A stretch of DNA of 64,000 nt from Nemophila menziesii. Its lineage: Eukaryota > Streptophyta > Magnoliopsida > Boraginales > Hydrophyllaceae. Positions 46,087 through 58,482 of this stretch are shown piece after piece. The translations under genes and the position numbers were made by a program. The stretch's first letter is position 1; each line of letters opens with the position of its first letter. The stretch spans positions 23,425,507 through 23,489,506 of the forward strand of contig JARWIR010000017.1 of assembly GCA_029959085.1 (NCBI GenBank), given 5' to 3'. The notes under the pieces were generated by a model. That model was given only the letters and a program-made list of their open reading frames with translations. It did not search any database and had not been told where the DNA came from.

Positions 46087-47100
46087 TTGAGCTAACCTAA
46101 TTGGTTTTAATGTGGCAAAGTTTTTTTTGTGGTAGGTAAACGGTTGTATAAATAGAAAATAATTGTACACTATACAAAAGAGTAACCTACCTAAATTCGA
46201 AGCTTGTTTAATGTGGCAAAGTTATTCTGGACAGAGGGTCGGTCCTGATATTTTAGAATTCTAATACTTTTTTTTAGAAAAGAACCCTTCAAAAATAATT
46301 ACAAATTATATAAAATAAAACAAAAATTTAAAATATAAATAATTAAAAAAATTGAAAAATATACTTGTGATCTTTTTTGCAAATAAATTTATTTTTTAAA
46401 ATTATAATTTAACTAAACAAATTTTTATAAACAAAGAAAACAATATATAAGATTCTTTTTTTTTTTTGGATTAAACTAAAACAGAATCCTTTTAAATAAA
46501 AAAATTATGCTATAGATTTTATATATATAAAAAAATTAAAGACATTATAGGAATTGATAAAAAAATCCAAATTCATGATTTTCTTAGTCTTCTCTAACCC
46601 GCCTGGCCTACACATGTGTAGATTTGCAAATTTATAATAACAAAAGGGTATTTTATAATCTTTTATTATAAATTATGGGTACTTTTGGCATCTTAGAATT
46701 ATATTGAGGTGTATTTGTTAATCTTGTAACACACATGCATATATAATTATTTTGCATAATATAGGGATCGACAATGCTATTTCCCCAAATTATTTCGGGA
46801 GAACCTTACAATTTTTGTGGTCAAAGTATAAGAAAATATAGGAAAAATCAATGTCCTTGTCTATAACTCTTAACACTAAGATATTTTTGTTTTTACTTAA
46901 ACACGTAATACATATGGTACATGGTGCATTAATTTATGTACACTATTAAAATCCTAATCCTACCCCAACCCAAAAAAAAAAAAAAAATCCGAATCCTATT
47001 TTGATAAAAACTAATCTTACCGACCAAAGATAAAAACGGATAAACACTAATCTTGATTTAAAAATATTTATTAATACGTGAATCTTTTCATCTCTCTCGG
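46087..47100. other. AT-rich upstream region of the fructokinase gene
   Basis: No gene or complete element identified. Confidence 0.5.
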
Positions 47101-47110
47101 TAACTCCATC

Positions 47111-47118
47111 TATATAAA
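47111..47118 (+). promoter_or_regulatory. TATA box of the fructokinase gene
   Basis: TATATAAA, about 94 bases before the ATG. It is followed by a CT-rich leader (47130-47165) typical of strongly expressed plant genes. Confidence 0.7.
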
Positions 47119-47204
47119 CCCCTTCAAACTCCCCCTTTGTATCTCTATATCTCTCTTTCTCTCTTGGCATATATTACATAATATACATACATATCCTAAT
47201 CATA

Positions 47205-49584
47205 ATGGCTTTAAGCAACGGCAAAGGATCTGATTCCGGTGGTTTGATCGTAAGCTTCGGCGAGATGTTGATCGACTTTGTCCCTACCGTCTCTGGAGTG
47301 TCTTTATCTGAAGCACCCGGATTCTTGAAAGCCCCCGGTGGTGCTCCGGCCAACGTCGCAATCGCCGTGACACGTTTGGGTGGAAAATCAGCTTTCGTCG
47401 GAAAGCTTGGAGATGACGAGTTTGGCCATATGCTCGCCGGAATCCTTAAGGAGAATGGCGTCGCCGGTGAAGGTATCAACTTCGATAAAGGTGCACGTAC
47501 AGCTCTTGCGTTCGTGACTCTACGCAACGATGGAGAGCGTGAGTTCATGTTCTATAGGAATCCTAGCGCCGACATGTTGCTCACCCCTGATGAGCTGAAT
47601 CTTGAGCTCATTAGATCTGTAAGTCACTCTTTTTAAATTTTTTAATTCCTACATAAATTTAATTATTCTGCTTATCTTGATATATTTGCAATGCTATGCC
47701 TGATACGAGACAGCTTGTATGATAAATACTATTATAAAATTACTTTAATTGAAAAAATTGATGAGTTTTTAATAATTATATTATATAACTTTGAGGCAAA
47801 TCTCTTATATCTACGTGTATTTGTGTTTACGTGATGTATATATATAGTTTATCCAAAAAAATGTTTAATGTAAATGGTGACGTGGATCTGGGGTTGGATT
47901 CAACGGTGGTGCGGTAGATCTGACGCGCCCATAAATTAATAATTATGGACGGTGGAAATCTAATGGGTGGTACCTTTAATATTTAATTAATGCACTAAAT
48001 TAGTGTGATTTGTATATTATCTTGTTATCTTACTCATAGTAGTGTATAAACTAACGGAGGATTAACAGATCGTTAACAGTAAACAAGGTTAACTTATTTA
48101 GCAAAAAAGTGAAAAGTCTTCTTTAGTAAACGACTAGATCTGTTAACAAATAGAGTAATTAAAAAGAAATTTCCAACTTTTGGTCTACGTCAACATCATT
48201 GTGATTTTCAACACATGGGCCCCACTGAGTTAATCATATGATGTTTTTGTTTGACGCCCATATTATTCCGGAATCTCTTAGCAGTGCCACTCTTTTTTCG
48301 GTTTTGTTTGTCTTATAAGATTTTTTCTTTTTTATTTTATTTTTAAAAGAATTAACATATTTTATTACAGGCAAAGGTGTTCCATTACGGTTCGATAAGT
48401 TTGATCGTGGAACCATGTAGATCAGCACACTTGAAGGCAATGGAAGTTGCAAAGGATGCAGGAGCTTTACTATCCTACGACCCAAACCTACGATTACCAC
48501 TATGGTCATCAGCTGAGGAAGCGCGTGAACAAATTATGAGCATTTGGGAAAAGGCTGACGTCATCAAAGTTAGTGACAATGAACTTGAGTTCTTAACTGG
48601 GAGTGACAAAATTGATGACGAGTCAGCTTTGTCTTTGTGGCATCCTAATCTCAAACTCCTTTTAGTCACTCTTGGTGAAAAAGGCTGCCGATACTATACC
48701 AAGGTTCGTATACTAATTCACAAATATTCTTTATTATATATTTGAGGGACTAATATTGTAATTATAATTCGTGTTTATTTTTGGTGGGGTTTGGGGTTGT
48801 TGAGTGTATTATTATTATTCTTTTTTGTCTAGTAGTGTTAAATCGGTGATCCAGCTGGTATTAGATCACTACTATGGTTTTTATACGGCAGAGCTTATCT
48901 TTGTATATTATAGTGCAAATGCACGTGAAAACTAGTTTTAATATTTATTATTAATATTCAGACATGTATGTTCAATAATTGTGACCTTAAAATAATTACC
49001 ACTACCCTGTCCATGCTGTCTTTAATTATTATTATTGGTGCCATGTCTATGTTTAGGTGAGCAATTTGGGGACGTGACAATATTTTATAAAAAAAAATAG
49101 CATATGGTGTAACAATAAAGGCCTTTACCTTGCAGGCTATATTAAAATAGGGATCTGAATTCTTCAATTAATTTAAAATTCCACGTGATTTGATTTATGA
49201 TATGAGACGTATTATAAAATATTATAGAATTTTTTTAATTAATTAATTTATAATTTGGGCAGGATTTCAAGGGATCAGTAGAAGGATTTCATGTGAATAC
49301 TGTGGACACAACTGGAGCGGGAGATTCTTTTGTTGGGGCCCTCTTGTGTAACCTTGTTGATGATCAATCCATCATCGAGGTATGTACTAGAATACGACAT
49401 TTATTTATAATTTTAATTTTATGTGATTAATTTTTTATTTAATTTTATATAGGATGAAGGAAGATTGAAGGAAGTGCTTAAGTTCGCGTGTGCATGTGGA
49501 GCAATCACAACAACTAAGAAAGGAGCAATCCCAGCTTTGCCCACCAAAGCTGATGTTCTCACCCTTCTCAAAACAGCTGAATAG
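47205..49584 (+). CDS. FRK: Fructokinase (pfkB carbohydrate kinase)
   Basis: Exons 47205-47618, 48371-48703, 49263-49379 and 49453-49584 join in phase 0 with GT-AG introns (752, 559 and 73 bases) to give 331 residues, the usual length of plant cytosolic fructokinases. The enzyme phosphorylates fructose to fructose 6-phosphate with ATP, feeding sucrose-derived hexose into glycolysis and starch. pfkB landmarks are the sugar-binding Asp in GEMLIDF (residue 24), GGAPANVA (45-52) and the C-terminal signature [11 protein letters not shown] (264-274) with catalytic Asp270. There is no transit peptide, so a cytosolic enzyme is expected rather than the plastid isoform. The ATG follows a clear TATA box and a pyrimidine-rich leader. 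The gene looks intact. Which FRK paralogue it is cannot be decided by eye. Confidence 0.97.
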
Positions 49585-49740
49585 ATCCTGTCTATTTTTT
49601 CTTGTTTTGTCATTTTCATTTTAGTTGTGAAGAGATTTTCAAGGTTTAATTCAACCTTATGATATAGTTGTTTAGTTTGTTGCAACTTTGAGTTTTCAAG
49701 TGTAATGTGTTCTTTCAAGGGATAATTTTGGTTTGATAAA

Positions 49741-49746
49741 AATAAA
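49741..49746 (+). terminator. Polyadenylation signal of the fructokinase gene
   Basis: AATAAA about 157 bases after the stop, in T/A-rich 3' UTR. Confidence 0.6.
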
Positions 49747-49990
49747 ATTCCATTGTCCCAAATATTTTATGTTTTTGTTTTTGGATGTTTGTTGGTGAAT
49801 TGAATGGACATCATACCTACCCACAAAACCCAGGCCACCAAATGAGAATATTGGATCTGACAATCGATTGTTTTAGCAAATAAAAGTTGGTCATCACATA
49901 TAAAAGTTAAATTGTTTAAGTCATAAAAGATAAATAATTGTACCCACCGGGTAGCTAATGGAAATTGAAAAGTTTATGGTGGAAAATTTT

Positions 49991-50092
49991 GATATCGATT
50001 TAGAAATGAGAAAATGAAGTTTGAGGAAATGTTTTATTTCAATGATATCGATTTAGAAATGAGAAAATGAAGTTTGAGGAAATGTTTTATTT
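49991..50092. repeat. Recent tandem duplication, 53-bp period
   Basis: GATATCGATTTAGAAATGAG through TTTTATTT is repeated at 49991 and 50044 without visible differences. Confidence 0.9.
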
Positions 50093-50322
50093 GATGATGG
50101 ACAAGTATGCTAATTTAGTGAATTTGTAGGCAAATCACACAATAAAGGTATATTTTACAAGGTGGTAAAATTTACTCAGGATGCTTATTACTAGTTTTGG
50201 CCGTAGATAAATACTTTTTGTTCGAATTATTGACTTAAGAGGGTCATGCCAAAATAAAGTACTTTATAAATTAAGATTTTTTTACTTAGATTAGTGGATT
50301 GTTATATAATTTCAATAGGATG

Positions 50323-50784
50323 TACTCCCTTCGTCACATTAAAATCTATTATTTTAATGCTAGAATTTTTTCATGTAATATTTTGTATATTTATTAAAAA
50401 TATAAATTTTTAAAAATTTATTAATTATATAATAGCTAAACGCATAGGAAAATTCTTCCATCCAATATTGGATGATCCTACACCAATCATATTAGTACAC
50501 ATACCCCATATATTAAACTTCCAAAAGTAACTAAATTATTAATCTAATGACATGTGTTTTGTTATAATAATTAATGGTAGTGATGAATATTGGACCATCC
50601 AATATTGGATGATAGTCTTACCCAAACGCATATTATAAGATAATTATTTTTGGTAATAATTGTTAAAAATTTATATTTTTCATATATTTAAAATACAAAA
50701 CTATTTTATAAAAAATATTTTAGTAATAGTGATGTTATTTAAAAAAAAAAAAAAGTTAACACATTCTATGAAATAGAAAGAGTA
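50323..50784. mobile_element. Stowaway-type MITE with a nested Mutator-type MITE
   Basis: The outer element, 50325-50782, starts CTCCCTTCGTCACATT between TA dinucleotides and ends with the AT-rich complement of a Stowaway end (AAATAGAAAGAG). It is interrupted by the 177-bp element at 50447-50623. Confidence 0.7.
50438..50632. mobile_element. Mutator-type MITE with perfect 9-bp TSD
   Basis: AAACGCATA lies at 50438-50446 and 50624-50632. The 177-bp element (50447-50623) has inverted ends sharing CATCCAATATTGGAT, itself palindromic. Confidence 0.85.
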
Positions 50785-51003
50785 TGTTTTTTTCATGGAT
50801 TACATGTTTTTTAATATGTCGTATATATTTTTGAGTTGCACTGCTTTACTAATATATCATCTGATGCATATGTTGCTTTTAACATTATTGTGAATTTTTG
50901 AGATTTTTTTTTTTGTTTAATAAACAATACATATTAAAAAAGAAGGGTGAAGAATTAAAGAAATTAACCGATACCTGAACAGTCACCTAAACTTATTAAT
51001 ATC

Positions 51004-51459
51004 TTAGGGGGTGTTTGTTTGCACTTAATGAGGTCTTAATCTGGTTCATTAAGACACTGGATCAATAAGACTGTTTGTTTTTTCTGTCTAATTCAGATCT
51101 GAATGCGTCTTAATGGGTCTGTTTCATTAAGATTTTGCACTTAATGACCTCTTAATCTGGTTCATTAAGACACTGGATCAATAAGACTGTTTGTTTTTTC
51201 TGACCAGTTCAGATCTGAATACCTCTTAACTGATCTGTTTCATTAAGATTTCAAACCAAGTCTGAATCATTCAGACACTGCCTCTTAACAGAATAAGTTC
51301 TATTCAGCTGTTCATTCAGCATTCAGCACTTATTACTTAAAAAAACAAACGACATCTAAGTCTGAATCATTCAGACGCTGCCTCTTAACAGAATAAGTGC
51401 TATTCAAATGTTCATTCAGCATTCAGCACTTATTACTTAAAAAAACAAATGACACCTTA
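51004..51459. mobile_element. Tourist/Harbinger-like MITE with internal duplications, TSD TTA
   Basis: The element is 51007-51456, with ends GGGGGTGTTTGTTT and AAACAAATGACACC and TTA on both sides. About 107 bases are duplicated in the left half (GCACTTAATGA at about 51021 and 51128) and about 98 bases in the right half (TCTGAATCATTCAGAC at about 51262 and 51360). Confidence 0.8.
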
Positions 51460-52640
51460 ATTAGATTGATGATAGAGATTGAAAATCAATTGAAAGGGTG
51501 TTTACATATAAAACTCCTTGGTAATAGATTAGTCATTATATTTTTATTTCTAAAAATATGTTTAATAAAATAAAAAAATTATAATGAATAAATTCTTTTA
51601 TGCTACGTAAAAAGGTTTATCTTTCTAATTAGATATAGATGAAAGAACATGTCCTTAAGAGATCCAAAACTATTTGTGTGAGAGAAATATTTTGGGTTAT
51701 GAATTTTTAGTTTAATTTTTTTTTTATTTTGGGTTAAGCTGGTTGATGATCTCTAACCATTGACATCTTAGAATTTAAAATAATATTCTAGTCTTATATT
51801 TTGTTTTCAAATTTAACTAAACATTTAAAGACTTAAATTTCTACGATAGTTGCCAGAAAAACTATAACTAACAGAAAAATCAACAATTTGATGAAAACCT
51901 CAATAAAATAATACGGTAATATTTGTTACCATTAATGTTTACAAAATAAAAAACATACCATCAAAGATTCATTTAAAACTACTATATATTAACATTCAAA
52001 TTTATCAATCAAAATTACGATTAAAGGTAATAAGATACAATATGTTAACATTCAAATTCATCAATCAAAACTAAGATTCATCAAAATCAATTCATATCAA
52101 GATTAATAGGTTAATAAAATATTTTGTTGATAAATTTCATAACGTAAAAGTACCTATATAGAGAGATTGAGAGAGTTTTGTTGAGAAAAGTTTTTACATG
52201 CCTGGAATAATTGAGGGAAGCCACGAGGGTCTAGATAAAATAGTGTCGATGTAGTATAGGGGGGACCATGTGTTGTAAAAGATTCAGATCGCAAAGTTCG
52301 TCATTGTTGGGGTTGAAAGGCGGAACGCCGTGAATGAAAGAGAATGGTGTCGTACAATCGATCGGTAATAAAGGTAGAGGGGAGAATAAGATAGATGTTG
52401 TGAGATTAGGGGATGGTGTCGTGAGCGGAGGAGTCGATATTGGGGAGGTTGTTGGCAGAGCTGATGAGGTTGTTGGCGAAAGTGAAAAGACAATTAGGGA
52501 TTAATAGTGGTGTGAGAAAGAAGAATATATATAATAAAATACACAGTTTTATAGTTGTTTAGGGTTTTTAATTTATATAGTGGTGAAATTTAATTAGGGT
52601 GAATGCTCCCACAACTATGTCTACTACCCTTTAATTAAAG
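51460..52640. other. AT-rich intergenic DNA
   Basis: No gene could be supported; short open frames near 52284-52493 lack any recognisable feature. Confidence 0.45.
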
Positions 52641-52659
52641 GGTATGGTCATTATTACTC

Positions 52660-52760
52660 TACGTAAGAGGTCATGAGTTCGAATCATGTTGGCGTCAACA
52701 ATTTTTCGACTTCCTTAAGAGGTCACGTGTTCGAATCTTGTTGGCATCAATAAATTAATT
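52660..52760 (+). repeat. Duplicated tRNA B-box-like motif (SINE-like)
   Basis: TAAGAGGTCA followed by GTTCGAATC and TGTTGGC occurs twice, 52 bases apart. GTTCGAATC resembles the pol III B box. No clear A box or tail, so a SINE remnant is only possible. Confidence 0.4.
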
Positions 52761-52979
52761 TGATCAGATGCATCAAGAAATTGCACAAGAATGTCATTAT
52801 TAATTGGGTGAATTATACATAGGGTCTTAGAAACACTATTTCTTCTCTATAGAGTAGTGTCTAGAAATCTGTTCTTCTTAGGGACCTCATTTTTTACAAT
52901 AGTCTTTTCTACCCTTACTAACACTAAAAGACAAAGAAAGTGTGATGTCACTGTTTCTATCTCCACTACCCACCTACCT

Positions 52980-53290
52980 CCAACCTCCGACCACCGACCT
53001 CCGACCACAGACCTCCGACCACCGACCACTGACCACCGACCTCCGACCACCAGTCACCGGTCGCCGGAAAAAACATAGAGTATCGGATAAAATTGATGAG
53101 TACCGGAAAAAACTAAGAGTACTCTATAAAATTACTGAGTACTCTATATATTTTGATGAGTGCTCTGGATAATTTTGATGAGTACACCGGATAAATTTAA
53201 CGAGTATTTTAATAAAATATAATGAGTACTCCGTAAATTTGATGAGTACTCAGTCAATATGAGGAGTACTTAGTCAATTTGAGGAGTGTT
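52980..53290. repeat. CCGACC minisatellite followed by a ~22-bp TGATGAGTACTC array
   Basis: CCGACCACCGACCT-type units span about 52985-53060. Then at least eight degenerate TGATGAGTACTC units lie at 20-25 base intervals to 53290. Confidence 0.8.
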
Positions 53291-53467
53291 ATTAAAACAC
53301 AAGCATAAAAACTTCAAAAAATTTCTTTATTCATCTTTATTATACATTTTACATTTAAAAATAATAAATTAATCTAGCTTTGACTAGATATGGTCAAACC
53401 AGATCTAAATCTGAAAAAAAAAACTAAACTCCTCATCACCAAACTACATTCGCCGACGCCTTCTCTT

Positions 53468-53593
53468 CGACGAGCTGCTGCAGTGGTCACGAACAATACA
53501 CCACCGCCGTCAGCCACCACAAGCCTCGACGAGCTGCTGCAATGGTCACGAACAAGATACCACCGCCGTCAGCCACCACAAGCATCGACGAGG
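53468..53593. repeat. 59-bp tandem repeat
   Basis: TCGACGAGCTGCTGCA-type units start at 53468, 53527 and (partial) 53586. The GC-rich, CCACC-rich surroundings continue to about 54150, where GGTGGTGG runs occur. No gene supported. Confidence 0.85.
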
Positions 53594-54299
53594 CCACCAG
53601 TTGAGCTTCGAACACCACCGCGTGAAGACTATTCGAGCTTCGAATAGTACCTTACTCTTCTGCAACAATGGCGGCACGCAAATCTCGTGAACCCTGCACC
53701 ACTCGAACCACCCAACTCCGGCCATGGCTTGTCTTCATCGGCGAGAAACTCTTTGGTTGAGATCTCCGGTGAACTCTGCACTAGAAGACTCACGCGAACC
53801 ACCACGAGAAGACTCAGCGCTGCACGTGAACGGAGGCGCACGTGAACGGAGCAGCACCCGAGGTCTTCGCCAGAGCAGCAGCAGTGGTCTCCTTCTCTGT
53901 TTCCGTTCGTTGTAGTGGTGGTGGCTTCCTTCGGTGGAGGACCGGAGCTCGCGAAGAACAGCAGCATCGGAGCTCGCGAACAGATCTAAGGATAAGAAGG
54001 AGCTGCGCGAACATGTTTCAGGAGAGGGAGCAATGGAGGACGATAGGTGATGGTGTTGGTGGTTTTTAGCATTTTCGGTGGTGGTGGTTGTGTTATGGTG
54101 GTGGTGGTGGCGGTGGCGGTTTGGGAGCTGAAGTAGCTCATGTCAGAAGAGGGAAGTGGGGAGGAGAGGGAGGTGAGAGAAAATAGATCTGAAATAATAA
54201 TGGTAGGGCTTCTAAATTAGTATATATAGAAGACAAAAAATAAAACGAGGGTAGTAAGGTAATAGGGGTTTTGGGTTTCATGTGTTAAATTCTTTTTGA

Positions 54300-55290
54300 G
54301 GTCTTTAGTAAGAAGAGACTCCTAGAGGGGTTGCTATCTCGAAGAGGGGTGTGTGTTCAAGACCCTAAGTGGCATTTTCTCTTATTAATTTACCATTAAA
54401 TATGATAATTACAAAGTAATGAATGAATGCTTATAAAGAAAAAACAATAAGTAGTGAATGTTGTTGTTGAGTTATGGAAAACTCCCATTATTCAAAAAAA
54501 AAAAACAATCCATAAGTATACAATATATAAAAGAAGATATTGAATTTCTGGCCAAGAACCATAACTTAAAAAGTTAAAATGTTATCAAAAAAATTTCATA
54601 ATTCAAAAAAGCAAAAAACAATAAATAATATATACTATTGAGTTATTAGGCAAAATCCCATAATTTAAATAAAAAAAGGATTATGGGAAATTTTTCATAT
54701 TAGTCGTTTAAATTAATTATATTATAATTTAGTGATTTGTAGTATTTCTAATATAAAATTAAATCCCTTTATTTATCTTAAGTAAAATGTATATCTTAAG
54801 TAAAATGTACTCCTAATAGGTATAAAATAATTTATAATTATATTGTGAAATTTTATTTCTAATCTTTAACTATTTTATATTATTGTGAAAAAGAAAGATG
54901 TATCATTATGTTATACTTATGTACCTATTAGTTTATAAGTTATAATCTGATATAGTCAGTCAAAACATATCCTATTGAATCGAATGCACAAGAAATTTTG
55001 TGGAGTTTCGTACATATTCTCCCAGTATGACTAGAACACCGGTTAGTCTAAAATAGCGGTTTATCATAATTAGAAAGACATGCACAAGATACGATTAGTG
55101 CATGGAAGAGACGAAGATGCAAGAAATGAACAATGCAAAGGACGATGACACTGACATTGTAAAAATCGAGTTGTGTTATAAATTTTATCCATTTAAATTT
55201 AATTATAACTTAAATTATATTTTAATATAATTGAGTCATTCGTAGCTTAGCAACGTTATTGAGTTATATAATTATGGGGAGTAACGTTTT
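54300..55290. other. AT-rich intergenic DNA
   Basis: No gene recognised. GTGTTCAAGACCC near 54351 resembles a B box, without further SINE features. Confidence 0.45.
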
Positions 55291-57330
55291 GTTAGCCTCA
55301 CACTGTTTAGCATGCTGGTGATTTTTTAAAAGCAATGAGATTGTTTATTCTTATCTAATCATAGTTGAGTTGTTTGAGGTGTGTTTATCATGATTACATA
55401 AGATAGGTGAGAAGAATGCATGCTTGTAGCTATACAGTTTAAAATGATCATATAGCATACTCCATCGAAGATCCAAGAGATCATCACATGAACATAGAGT
55501 GCTCAAGAAGAACAAGATTGAAGATGATGAAGATCAAGACTCAAGGGAGATCAATAAGCGAGTTAGAAGAGATTAAAGATCAAGAATCAAGGGAGTTCAC
55601 AAATCATATCAAGATGTGAATCAGTTAAAGAAGATCAGTGGCTAGGAGTGTCTTGAAGAAGACAGGTCAAAAAGTAAAATAAGCTCAAGATGATCAACCT
55701 AGTTTAGGTCCCCCGATAGAATAATGCAGGTCCCCCAAAAAACTCGAGTGGAAATCAAGTTTGTCCTTGCGAGAATTAAAATCGCCTTTCCAATTAGGTA
55801 AGCTGTACGAGGAGCTGAAAAACAGATTGATAAGGAAGGAAATTGTGGAAACGGAGTACATAACCTCCGAGGAGGAACATGAGCAAAATGCCCTAAAATG
55901 GCCAGCTGAAGAAGACACAGAAGGATGAGAATACAAGACCTTCGGAAATAAAGACTAGGCAAAATGCCTAAACATATTAGAGGTTAGAGTTGAGAAGAAG
56001 CCATGACCGTACCTCCAAATCTACACTAGGTGGAACACCTAAACGAATTGGAGATTAGAGCCGACAAAAAGCGAAGTTCGGACCTCCAAAGCTAGAACTA
56101 GGCAAAATGCCTAAATATATTGGAGATCGAAGCTAAGAAGATGAACACCAGGCAGTTGGAGCAAAATACACTGGATGCCCGATACACTTTATCATCAAGA
56201 CTGAAGATTCCACTCCAAGTATATGGGAACACATTTTGAGTCAAATATCTGATATGTTATGAATATCGTTTAGAAATGACAAAAATGGAGTTGTTAGTGT
56301 ATTATGTGTAAAGGTGTTGTCAGAGCCACGTCATCAGACATCCAACCAAAAGAACCTGGATGTCCGGATGTTCAAAATCACCAACCGGAAGACGATATGT
56401 GGGCAAGAATGTTGGAAGTTTTTTGCCTATGAATAGAGGTATTGTGGACTCCTAAAAGTGGTTCTCCCCAAACCCTTCAAAGTCATATATTTGGAGGAGA
56501 AGTCTCAATGCAATTCATAGTCGTTATATCTATATTTTGTATTTGTATCTTTTCAAACACTTTTGTATCTACTCATTTAGGAGTATATAGGATAGGATAG
56601 GTAAATTAGGATTAATCAGTAAACCTATGGTTTTGCTCTTGTCCTAATTAAGATAGAGTTCTTCTATAAACTAGGAAAGGGTGAGTTGGAGCTTGTGTAT
56701 GAGAGACACATATCTAGAAGGTTTCACGAAGTTTGAAGTGATAGATCGAGGTAAGAATTATCTATTAGTCCTCGTGTGGAGATACACAAGGGAAGGATTC
56801 ACGGGCTTGTGAAGTAGTATATCAGGAGTGGAGATTGTCCGCTTGGTTCCCTAGATTTACGACAACACTAGTGTAGTACTTTGAAGGGTTAATTTGAAAA
56901 GGGTGTAAATATATGGGCTTTCTCCTTTTAGCGACACATGAAGTTCTTGTGGAGGAGTTGAAATACTAAGGGTGATCATACCTTAGGTAGTGAGTGTAGG
57001 TAACAAAGGCCAAACCACTCTAAATCTCATGTTTGTCTTCTTCCTTTAACTTCGTACATTCTTGCATGTATAGTGTTTGACGATTTGTCTAGACCATACC
57101 TAGTTTTCTTATCTTTCATGTTAAGTGTTTACTCGTTTGTCTCAATAGGGTTTTGTCAAAACCCCTTTGATGAAATTAGTTATCCACTAAGTGTTTGACA
57201 AAATTCCTAAATGAGTTTGTAACTAATAGTTAGCATAACATTGTATCCTTGTATTGGTTAGAAAAATAAAGAATGAATGGAGGGAATACTTTATTTGAAA
57301 AATGTTTAATTCACCCCCTCGAAGACTAGT
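55290..57330 (+). mobile_element. Probable decayed Copia (SIRE-type) LTR
   Basis: The style is that of long SIRE-type LTRs: repeated ACTAGGCAAAATGCCTAAA blocks, words such as GGATGTCCGGATGTTC, and a 3' end AATTCACCCCCTC at about 57311, where SIRE LTRs commonly end. No coding region or TSD was found. Limits are approximate. Confidence 0.5.
55954..56150. repeat. Three ~71-bp tandem units
   Basis: Units start at about 55954, 56025 and 56097 with ACTAGG(C/T)(A/G) followed by CCTAAA, TTGGAG and a CCTCCAAA end. Each contains a small inverted repeat (AGGC...GCCT or AGGT...ACCT). Confidence 0.75.
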
Positions 57331-57423
57331 TTTTGGAATTCACGTTTCATATTTGGTCATTAGGGGAAGGAGATCCATATATGTAAGATGATCATCGATA
57401 ATTCGATAGGAACACTTTAAGCT

Positions 57424-58110
57424 ATGGTTAAAAATACAAATGTGGGTTGTATACGGGCTTGGGGAAGAGAGCGAGACGGAGGGATAATTTCCACGACGAG
57501 AAGTACACTAGTTAACTGGGTTAAACTGGCTTTCGGTGTTAAACTCAACATAGATAGTTGTTTAGCACAAGGGGCTAGTAAAGCGGGAGTTGGGGGACTT
57601 TTCCGCGATAGTAAATGAGATTTCTTAGGAGGATTCATAGATTCTTGTTTGGTAAATTCAGAGTTCCAAGCAGAGTTTTTCGCTTTACATTTTGGTTTTG
57701 TATATGGAAATTACTTGTAAGTATGAGATGTTTTTCATTGAGTCTGATTCGGTTTAGCTACATGCGCTAGTGAAAGGCGGTGGGAGTAAAAAAAATTGGT
57801 CAGATAAAGTAATCAAATAATGCCAAACTATACTTGCAAATCATGTTAACTTCGAGATCTCCCATATGTATCAGAAGGCGAATTCTTGTGATGATTAGAT
57901 GGCGAAAACAAGTATTGAATCAAATGGTGAACCAATCCCGTATATGGATCCTCCCGATAAATTATAGAAATTCTTAACGCGAGATAGATATGGATAGGTT
58001 ACCCCTCATATATTGTGCGCTTCAACGAAAGTTTATTTACTGGTTTTTATTAGACCTCGTATGTATTTAAAGATATAATTGGATTTTAATTGGAGTGGTA
58101 ACTTTTTATT
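57424..58110 (+). pseudogene. LINE 3' portion, RNase H-like domain, decayed
   Basis: Fragments WVKLAFGVKLNIDSCLAQGA, AGVGGLFRDSK and SEFQAEFFALHFGF match the RVT_3 domain (W-x-x-P/A, D-G/S, E-x-x-A). Stops then break it. PPDKL, a stop, then KFLTRDR near 57948 parallels the LINE tail at 31770. Confidence 0.75.
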
Positions 58111-58482
58111 TATCAAAACAAAGTACAAGCAAGCAACCAGGCAAATGCAAATTAAAATCTGAAAATAAACAGACAAGACATGTAGAAATACAAGCTTCGT
58201 TGTGCTATCAACCAATCCCGATCGATCCAAAATGCCACTAAAAATGCTAACAAACGAGTATCTTGATAACATCTTCCAGTTACCATGGACTTGGTTCCGT
58301 CTAGATGCTCTAACTATTTTATCGACCACAGAGTACGGGTCACTAAAATTTTCATAGGATTTTGCAACACTCTTCCTTAATAAATTACTGAGATTTCTTA
58401 TGAAACAATTGCTAGTTACTATAAAACCTTCACAATAGAAACAACATTGTATTAAAAGAAACGTGAGCTTATTGTCACACAC
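58033..58482 (-). other. Unassigned 149-codon open frame
   Basis: A hydrophobic C-terminal stretch and a basic middle are visible but no known motif. It overlaps the tail of a LINE on the other strand. I do not recognise it and regard it as more likely chance or repeat-derived than a gene. Confidence 0.2.

Noticed and set aside
52660..52760. tRNA gene
   Set aside because: Only B-box-like words are present; no cloverleaf or A box at the right distance.
53629..54069. Several GC-rich frames on both strands with Arg/Ser-rich translations
   Set aside because: They overlap each other, arise from CCACC/GGTGG-rich DNA and show no splice pattern or motif.
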